A stretch of 5,766 nucleotides of DNA from a bacterium. GTDB lineage: Bacteria > Patescibacteriota > Patescibacteriia > Buchananbacterales > UBA6539. A model generated the notes under the pieces. It was given only the letters and a program-made list of their open reading frames with translations, ran no database searches and was not told where the DNA came from. The DNA lies in NCBI GenBank assembly GCA_023246815.1, contig JAHFHR010000010.1, positions 9,620-15,385 of the forward strand, in the 5' to 3' direction. Below are positions 1 to 3,868 of the stretch, piece by piece. The number at the start of each line of letters is the position of its first letter. Position 1 is the stretch's first letter. The translations under genes were made by a program, and so were the position numbers.

Positions 1-90
1 TCACGACTGTGACAAGATTTGGCGATTTTTTAGATAGTGGAGCTTTTCGAACCAGATGGCAAATATCAATTTGCTATACCAACTAAAATA
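1..90. other. Left edge, AT-rich, no assignable gene
   Basis: A plus-strand frame is open from the edge (base 3) to a TAA at 84-86, 27 codons, ending five bases before the stop of the convergent lipoprotein gene. It could be the last part of a plus-strand gene, but the peptide matches nothing I recognise and 27 codons can be open by chance. A perfect 6-bp inverted repeat (59-64 with 69-74, loop ATCA) lies here without a T tract, so terminator function is not supported. Confidence 0.3.
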
Positions 91-582
91 TTATTTTATA
101 ACTCGAGTATCTTTTGGTAAACTTTGAAGAATAACTGCTAAATCTTGTTCGGAGTAACTGTTGCCAGACAAATTTAAAATTTCCAAATTCCGCAAATTGC
201 CCAACTCATAAGGCAACCCAGTTAATTTATTATTTGATAAGTCCAAAACGCGTAAATTTCCCAGTTGGCCAATTTCTGCTGGCACCCCAGTCATTTGATT
301 ATGAGAAGCTGTAAGCACTTCCAACTTTTGTAAGTGTCGAATTTCAGCTGGCAAAGCACCAGTTAAATTATTATTAGAAAGGTCTAGTTCCTGCAGGTTG
401 ACCATCTTAAAAACATCCTGAGAAATAGTGGTTAAATCACGATTGCTTAAATCTAATTTATTAGTACTAACTGAATTGTTAGTAACCTCATTAGAATTAC
501 TCGATGGGTTTGTTGGAGAGTTTGGTAAACAGGCAGCAAGTAATGTCCAACAGAGTAATAGTAGCAGTGTTAATTTTTTCAT
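91..582 (-). CDS. Small leucine-rich-repeat lipoprotein
   Basis: The 163-residue product starts with a lipoprotein signal peptide: MKK, a run of leucines, and the lipobox L-A-A-C with the predicted lipidated Cys at residue 18. A Ser/Asn/Thr-rich spacer (about 19-40) follows. Four to five leucine-rich repeats then cover about 41-155. The LDLSN core appears at 43-47, 66-70 and 113-117, with degenerate copies at 89-94 and 135-140, each followed by a P-A-E-I or P-Y-E-L type helix. Such LRRs generally mediate protein binding; the partner is unknown. The expected location is the outer face of the membrane. The ATG at 582 is chosen because signal peptide and lipobox follow at the right distance and a promoter ends only 6 bases upstream, so the mRNA is probably leaderless. 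The DNA is more AT-rich than the neighbouring 755-residue gene. The repeats are too few for a specific function call, and it is small for an LRR protein. The CDS itself is very likely real. Confidence 0.9.
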   Translation of the reverse strand: MKKLTLLLLLCWTLLAACLPNSPTNPSSNSNEVTNNSVSTNKLDLSNRDLTTISQDVFKMVNLQELDLSNNNLTGALPAEIRHLQKLEVLTASHNQMTGVPAEIGQLGNLRVLDLSNNKLTGLPYELGNLRNLEILNLSGNSYSEQDLAVILQSLPKDTRVIK

Positions 583-588
583 AATTTA

Positions 589-617
589 ATTATACCAAAA
601 AATTGCCTATTCGGCAA
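589..617 (-). promoter_or_regulatory. Extended -10 promoter of the LRR lipoprotein gene, overlapping a terminator
   Basis: On the minus strand a -35 element TTGCCG (617-612) is followed by a 17-base spacer and a perfect TATAAT (594-589), preceded by TGG, giving an extended -10 (TGnTATAAT). Only six bases (588-583) separate the -10 box from the ATG at 582, so transcription is expected to begin at or next to the A of the start codon. The -35 lies in one arm of the hairpin at 597-623 and the spacer spans the loop and other arm. Seen directly in the sequence; promoter activity is inferred. Confidence 0.75.
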
Positions 618-623
618 TTTTTT
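597..623 (-). terminator. Rho-independent terminator of tRNA-Glu
   Basis: This is a perfect 11-bp inverted repeat (597-607 with 613-623) with a 5-base loop. Read on the minus strand it begins 4 bases after the encoded CCA end of the tRNA, with a GGC-containing stem closing into six T residues (602-597). Because the stem includes matching A and T tracts, it is symmetric and could also stop plus-strand transcription. It is physically shared with the promoter of the lipoprotein gene. Confidence 0.8.
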
Positions 624-626
624 AGA

Positions 627-701
627 TGGTAGGGCCACGGGGAATCGAACCCCGGTTGCAAGGATGAAAACCTTGAGTCCTGACCGTTAGACGATGGCCC
701 C
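627..701 (-). tRNA. tRNA-Glu (anticodon UUC)
   Basis: All cloverleaf parts can be folded by eye. There is a 7-bp acceptor stem (701-695 with 637-631), a D arm containing GTCTAACGGTCAGGAC, and a 5-bp anticodon stem CAAGG/CCTTG. That stem encloses the 7-base loop TTTTCAT, placing anticodon TTC at 668-666. A 4-base variable loop, typical of glutamate tRNAs, and a T arm with loop TTCGATT closed by CGGGG/CCCCG complete the fold. Discriminator A is at 630 and the CCA end is encoded (629-627). The UUC anticodon reads GAA and GAG. The first acceptor pair is G1-U72, a wobble, rather than G-C. The gene sits alone between two minus-strand protein genes, with a predicted promoter upstream (805-777) and a terminator immediately downstream. 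Confidence 0.97.
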
Positions 702-729
702 TCAATAACAATTGACTTTTGACGTGAAA

Positions 730-765
730 CAATTAACAGTTAACATTTTTGTTAACTGCTAATTG
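730..765 (-). other. Long hairpin between the secreted-protein gene and tRNA-Glu
   Basis: An imperfect palindrome: 9 bp (737-745 with 750-758) around a TTTT tetraloop (AAAA on the minus strand), one A/C mismatch, then 6 more bp (730-735 with 760-765). Only TTT then C follows on the minus strand, so it is a poor classical terminator, though it could end the 755-residue gene's transcript, whose stop is 46 bases upstream. It lies downstream of the predicted tRNA promoter, so it would form in the tRNA precursor leader. The structure is clear; the role is open. Confidence 0.6.
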
Positions 766-776
766 AAACAAACTTT

Positions 777-805
777 ATACTACGATAGGTGAAAGCGACT
801 GTCAA
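777..805 (-). promoter_or_regulatory. Putative promoter of tRNA-Glu
   Basis: The minus strand has a perfect -35 TTGACA (805-800), a 17-base spacer and TAGTAT (782-777), which matches the key first, second, fifth and sixth positions of the -10 consensus. It starts right after the stop codon of the secreted-protein gene. Transcription would begin near 770 and give a leader of about 70 bases before the mature tRNA, containing the hairpin at 730-765. No better promoter is visible closer to the tRNA. Confidence 0.55.
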
Positions 806-810
806 TAGCG

Positions 811-3078
811 TTACTGAATAGCTTCACCAGTCACATACGTATCAATGTGTACTTGATTCAGTGTCACCACTTCAGCAAAATCATAACCAAGGGCGATAAA
901 TCCGGCCGATGAAGTAAATGGTCGCTTGGTGATTCCTTCAATTTTATAGATGGTGCTGTTGCCTTCAAGCTTAATCAACTGAGCCTGAGGATATGATGCT
1001 AGATCAAGGTGGTTGATACGAGCAACATTGCCCCAGAAATTTTCAGCATAGCTGACAAAGATGGTTGGCGATTGGATATTAATCTTTAACCATTGCGTAT
1101 TGGTTCTATCAAAAAGGTGATACACCGTTGGATCAGCCGGAGTGCGCACCAGCGTCGCATTCTTGAACTGGTTCAAAAACTGTCGGGACACCAGCTTCAC
1201 GTCACGCCAATCACACTGATACAAGTTAAATGATTCTGGGCTGGTGATATAGTGTTTTTGCCCAGTCTCAAGCAGTGCCCACACATCAGGACTATCTGCT
1301 GTTTTATAGAGAGCTTTAAACTTTGTGTACCCGATAGTAGGGTTGCAGACATATGCTGGCGGAGTCGGTAACGTCGTGTTGGTCGGTGTCGTTACGCCGT
1401 CTTCATTTGACGAACCAAGTACAACACCATTATTATTGCCCGTTGACGGACCACCAACACCACCGGACGAACCAAGTACGGTTTCAATACTACAGCCGTC
1501 TGGAATTGGGTGCATCTGTAATGCATCATCAAATTCAAACTGTAGCGTCGCCTGAGCTGAACGACGATCAGCGTAAAACAGTTCAAGCATGTGAAAGCCA
1601 CCGGTTAACTCAACTGCGTTGGCAATGGTGGTTGGGGCATGTAATCCACCATTATTGATAACAACCACACCATCAATAAACAACCATGAGTCGTCATCGG
1701 AGTTTAAACTGAATGAATACTCGCCTGTCGTTGGTACCTCAATCATCGCGCGCGAATAAACCGCGAAGTGGCTGCGACCAGATGACAGCGGTCTGAAAGC
1801 ATTTAATTGGAAGTAGAGAGTATCATCAACCTGACTGAAAACAAAGAACTCTTCATCGTACCAATTATTTTCGTCAGCAATACCGATGTTATTATTAAAC
1901 GTTTGAAAATCAGGATGACCTGGCTCGTGATCAAAGTAGGCACTCCAAAAACCAGTTTGATTCAAGAGGCTTGCATTACAAACTAGTCCGGCATTAGCAA
2001 GCACACCGCCAGCGCGCCCAGAGGGTCGGTCAGTATAGATAGTTTGATTATTTGAACTACCTAACACAACACCACCGCTGCCGTTACGATCACTCGTGCG
2101 CGTAGTAAATGACAACACCGCGGTACGTACTGTTTTACCAAGAACGTCTTTGGCGTATATGTCAAAATAGTAGGTAGTGCCTGGCGTTAAATCAACCAGT
2201 GTCACTGAGTGAAAAAAATCTCGCGGGTCACTAGCCTCAACGGTTTTGCCAACGCTCGGTGATGTGCTGTAGCGAATTGATCCTTCGGACAATTTATTCG
2301 TACGCCAAGTGATAACCGCGGTACGCTCACCAATATTAGAGTCATTAGCTGAGCTCGGGGTAATGGCAAAAATTTCCAGCGGATCAGTTTCATTCTCAAG
2401 ACCGGTTGGCGTACGGAAGGTCAGATTAAACCAACGCGCACCATTACCGAACTTATCAGTTGAGGCAACACGAAACTGATACGTCGTACCGCGACTCAGT
2501 CGAGTTAGGGTAATATCATGGATTTGGGTGCGCGCGTTGTCGCGTGCGGTCGTCCCGTAGGTCGTAGCCAAACCGTACTCAACTTCAGAAGTCGCCGGTT
2601 CATTAGTTTCCCATTGAATGGTCGCAGTCGTACCGGTTACAAACGGTACCCCCACCTTACTGATTACCGGCGCACGGTTGTCATCATCTTGACTCGTTTT
2701 AAAACTCTGTTCAAATGAGTGTACGATTGCAAAATCATCTTCAGCGGTTAACCGAAAATAATAGGTTGTTTCTGGCTGTAGACCGAAGATGGTAATCGCG
2801 TGGTTAGTACCCTTAATGTTACTGTTAAGTGTCCAGGTATAGGCCCCCGTTCTCAAGCCATACTCCACTTTAGCAACCGTAGAACGGCTCGTAGTCCAAC
2901 GAATGGTGGCTGACTCATCAAAACGGTCAACCGTGATATTAGACAATATCAAAGGCTCAGTAACCTGAGCAACGACCGAAGAAGTAGGGAAAATAGTACC
3001 TAAAAGACTAAGCACGAGTACGTAAAATACCAGTTTTTTGGCTAAATTAAGATATAATTTACTTAAAATAGTATTCAT
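811..3078 (-). CDS. Secreted FN3 / fibro-slime (PA14-like) multidomain surface protein
   Basis: The 755-residue protein has a signal peptide (1-38; hydrophobic 16-30; likely cut after S-V-V-A). Three fibronectin-III-like domains of the purple-acid-phosphatase N-terminal type follow at about 43-128, 136-223 and 233-326, each with a W-[TER]-T core, an EYG/RYS turn and a G-T-T-Y-x-F or E-T-T-Y-Y-F strand. Residues about 375-517 resemble a fibro-slime/PA14 domain: HPDF at 388-391 and DDDSWLFIDG at 461-470, then NNGGLH, the usual PA14 calcium/ligand region. The end (585-754) holds three copies of a roughly 57-residue module. Ser/Gly/Asn/Thr-rich linkers carry three VLGSS motifs (338, 534, 553). 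No transmembrane anchor, LPXTG or enzyme active site is visible, so I infer an adhesin, matrix or surface scaffold rather than an enzyme. It has its own consensus promoter. The domain assignment is by eye; the ligand is unknown. Confidence 0.9.
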   Translation of the reverse strand: MNTILSKLYLNLAKKLVFYVLVLSLLGTIFPTSSVVAQVTEPLILSNITVDRFDESATIRWTTSRSTVAKVEYGLRTGAYTWTLNSNIKGTNHAITIFGLQPETTYYFRLTAEDDFAIVHSFEQSFKTSQDDDNRAPVISKVGVPFVTGTTATIQWETNEPATSEVEYGLATTYGTTARDNARTQIHDITLTRLSRGTTYQFRVASTDKFGNGARWFNLTFRTPTGLENETDPLEIFAITPSSANDSNIGERTAVITWRTNKLSEGSIRYSTSPSVGKTVEASDPRDFFHSVTLVDLTPGTTYYFDIYAKDVLGKTVRTAVLSFTTRTSDRNGSGGVVLGSSNNQTIYTDRPSGRAGGVLANAGLVCNASLLNQTGFWSAYFDHEPGHPDFQTFNNNIGIADENNWYDEEFFVFSQVDDTLYFQLNAFRPLSSGRSHFAVYSRAMIEVPTTGEYSFSLNSDDDSWLFIDGVVVINNGGLHAPTTIANAVELTGGFHMLELFYADRRSAQATLQFEFDDALQMHPIPDGCSIETVLGSSGGVGGPSTGNNNGVVLGSSNEDGVTTPTNTTLPTPPAYVCNPTIGYTKFKALYKTADSPDVWALLETGQKHYITSPESFNLYQCDWRDVKLVSRQFLNQFKNATLVRTPADPTVYHLFDRTNTQWLKINIQSPTIFVSYAENFWGNVARINHLDLASYPQAQLIKLEGNSTIYKIEGITKRPFTSSAGFIALGYDFAEVVTLNQVHIDTYVTGEAIQ
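817..1326 (-). repeat. Triplicated C-terminal module of the secreted protein
   Basis: Residues 585-642, 643-700 and 701-754 align as three diverged copies. Each opens with [AL]-[LI]-x-[KR]-[TL] and a short D/N-[SP]-x-[VI]-[WY] strand (DSPDVW, DPTVY, NSTIY). Each has an S-x-x-x-F turn (SPESF 613-617, SPTIF 670-674, SSAGF 723-727), an aromatic-x-x-V strand, and a leucine or isoleucine about five residues before the end. Similar repeated modules end many secreted Patescibacteria proteins as I recall them, without known function. Divergence between copies indicates old duplications. The role could be binding to glycan or to other surface proteins, but this is inference. Confidence 0.7.
1408..1479 (-). 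repeat. 14-bp direct repeat encoding two VLGSS linker motifs
   Basis: The 14-mer GACGAACCAAGTAC occurs at 1409-1422 and again at 1466-1479, 57 bases apart and in the same reading frame. On the minus strand both encode V-L-G-S-S (residues 553-557 and 534-538). The intervening codons are Gly/Asn/Ser/Thr-rich linker. A third VLGSS (residues 338-342, DNA 2053-2067) uses different codons. The pair could come from a local duplication; the motif itself is shared more widely in the protein. Confidence 0.8.
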
Positions 3079-3104
3079 AATAATTGTTATTTTACTAATT
3101 AAAA

Positions 3105-3133
3105 ATTATAGCATACCTTAACAATTTTGTCAA
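3105..3133 (-). promoter_or_regulatory. Consensus promoter of the secreted-protein gene
   Basis: Minus-strand TTGACA (3133-3128), a 17-base spacer and TATAAT (3110-3105), with TGC before the -10 box making an extended -10. Every consensus position of both hexamers is matched, so strong constitutive expression is expected. The start would be near 3098, leaving a leader of about 20 AT-rich bases before the ATG at 3078 with no Shine-Dalgarno sequence. Confidence 0.85.
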
Positions 3134-3151
3134 TAGTAACATACAATTACC

Positions 3152-3179
3152 TTGAAAATAAAGGCGGAAATGGTATAAT
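3152..3179 (+). promoter_or_regulatory. Promoter of the hsp20-VanW operon
   Basis: TTGAAA (3152-3157), a 16-base spacer and TATAAT (3174-3179), with TGG directly upstream of the -10 box (extended -10). Transcription should begin near 3186, giving a leader of about 17 bases with no Shine-Dalgarno sequence before the ATG at 3204. It is back-to-back with the minus-strand promoter; the two -35 elements are 18 bases apart. I see no CIRCE element (TTAGCACTC-N9-GAGTGCTAA), so HrcA control of this chaperone gene is not supported. Confidence 0.8.
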
Positions 3180-3203
3180 GACCTCGTTTACGAAAATAAA
3201 AAT

Positions 3204-3632
3204 ATGCAAAAGAAACAAATAGCAACAATGCACGTGACGACCAGCGCTACAGAAGGATCCCTACTGCCAAACCCTTGGCTGGATACTCTTGATGCCCAGC
3301 AAGAAGAAGGACAGCTCTTGCTTGATGTTTACCAGGATGAAAAAAATATTTATATTACTTCAACGATTGCCGGGACTAAACCTGAAGATTTAGAAATCAA
3401 CCTAAATAATGACATGCTTACCATTCGCGGCACGCGTGAAGCAGACACGAACATTACCACCACTGATTACTTTTACCAAGAATGCTACTGGGGCAATTTT
3501 TCCCGTTCAATTATTTTACCGATGGAAATCAAACATGAAAAAATTAAAGCTGACTTGAAAAACGGCGTACTGACCATCACCTTACCAAAAGCAAAAAAAC
3601 GAAAAAATATTCCTATTGATATCCAAAACTAA
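3204..3632 (+). CDS. Hsp20 / alpha-crystallin family small heat-shock protein
   Basis: The 142-residue protein is of normal length for a bacterial small heat-shock protein, an ATP-independent cytoplasmic holdase that binds unfolding proteins. A short N-terminal arm (1-35, with N-P-W-L) precedes the alpha-crystallin domain at about 36-130. Family hallmarks are D-L-E-I-N-L-N-N-D-M-L-T-I-R-G (62-76), E-C-Y-W-G-N-F-S-R-S-I-I-L-P (93-106, the usual E-R-x-x-G-x-F-x-R-x-x-x-L-P region) and the G-V-L-T-I-T-L-P-K signature at 121-129. The C-terminal tail carries I-P-I (136-138), the I-x-I motif that links dimers into oligomers. The ATG at 3204 lies just after a strong promoter; ATG 3228 is a possible alternative that would remove eight N-terminal residues. 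Its stop overlaps the next start (TAATG), so it heads an operon. Family assignment is very secure. Confidence 0.96.
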   Translation: MQKKQIATMHVTTSATEGSLLPNPWLDTLDAQQEEGQLLLDVYQDEKNIYITSTIAGTKPEDLEINLNNDMLTIRGTREADTNITTTDYFYQECYWGNFSRSIILPMEIKHEKIKADLKNGVLTITLPKAKKRKNIPIDIQN

Positions 3633-3868
3633 TGGCCTACCAACTTGAAGGTACTATTACAACGCTTACTGAAACCGACGCAACAATTACCACGGCGCTA
3701 CAACAAAATATTACCTGGCCCGTTGTTGCGCTGCCACCAACTGCAAAAGTTGGCGACCGAGTGATGTTACAACTGAGTCTGCAATCGCCCCCAGACGATT
3801 TAGCTAAAAATATTTTAAACGAAATTCTCAACTCCGATGGCATACCGAGTCAACCAACAACCAAGTGA
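3632..3868 (+). CDS. Small DUF3006-like protein
   Basis: This is a 78-residue protein with no signal peptide or membrane segment, probably cytoplasmic. Residues 4-50 read as a small beta-barrel: a G-T-I-T-T-L opening strand, a D-A-T-I-T-T strand, W-P-V-V-A-L-P (29-35) and K-V-G-D-R-V-M-L (39-46). This order, a strand pair followed by a P-x-x-x-L-P turn and a G-D-x-V strand, resembles DUF3006 proteins, whose function is unknown. The end adds a short helix, L-A-K-N-I-L-N-E-I-L (57-66). Its ATG overlaps the Hsp20 stop by one base, and its last 32 bases overlap the VanW gene in another frame, so it is probably translated by coupling in both directions. The uninterrupted frame at this tight junction supports a real gene; the DUF3006 link is tentative. 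Confidence 0.75.
   Translation: MAYQLEGTITTLTETDATITTALQQNITWPVVALPPTAKVGDRVMLQLSLQSPPDDLAKNILNEILNSDGIPSQPTTK

Noticed and set aside
752..781. Plus-strand promoter TTAACT-N18-TATACT
   Set aside because: It points into the 3' end of a minus-strand gene with no plus-strand product and overlaps the hairpin; probably chance in AT-rich DNA.
1408..1479. CRISPR-like or mobile repeat
   Set aside because: There are only two 14-bp copies, in frame within a coding linker, so an internal protein motif duplication is the simpler explanation.
1325..1658. Plus-strand open frames opposite the linker region of the secreted protein
   Set aside because: They lie wholly inside the 755-residue gene, have low-complexity Pro/Ser/His content mirroring the Gly/Ser/Asn linker, and lack promoters.
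2202..2718. Short open frames on both strands inside the FN3 region
   Set aside because: Shadows of the real coding frame, with no recognisable domain or start signal.
3079..3203. CIRCE or other heat-shock operator upstream of hsp20
   Set aside because: No TTAGCACTC/GAGTGCTAA inverted repeat or other convincing dyad; only sigma-70-type promoters are visible.
3637..3843. Minus-strand open frame opposite the DUF3006-like gene
   Set aside because: The plus-strand frame is supported by tight operon overlaps and a coherent small fold; the opposite frame has no promoter or family match.
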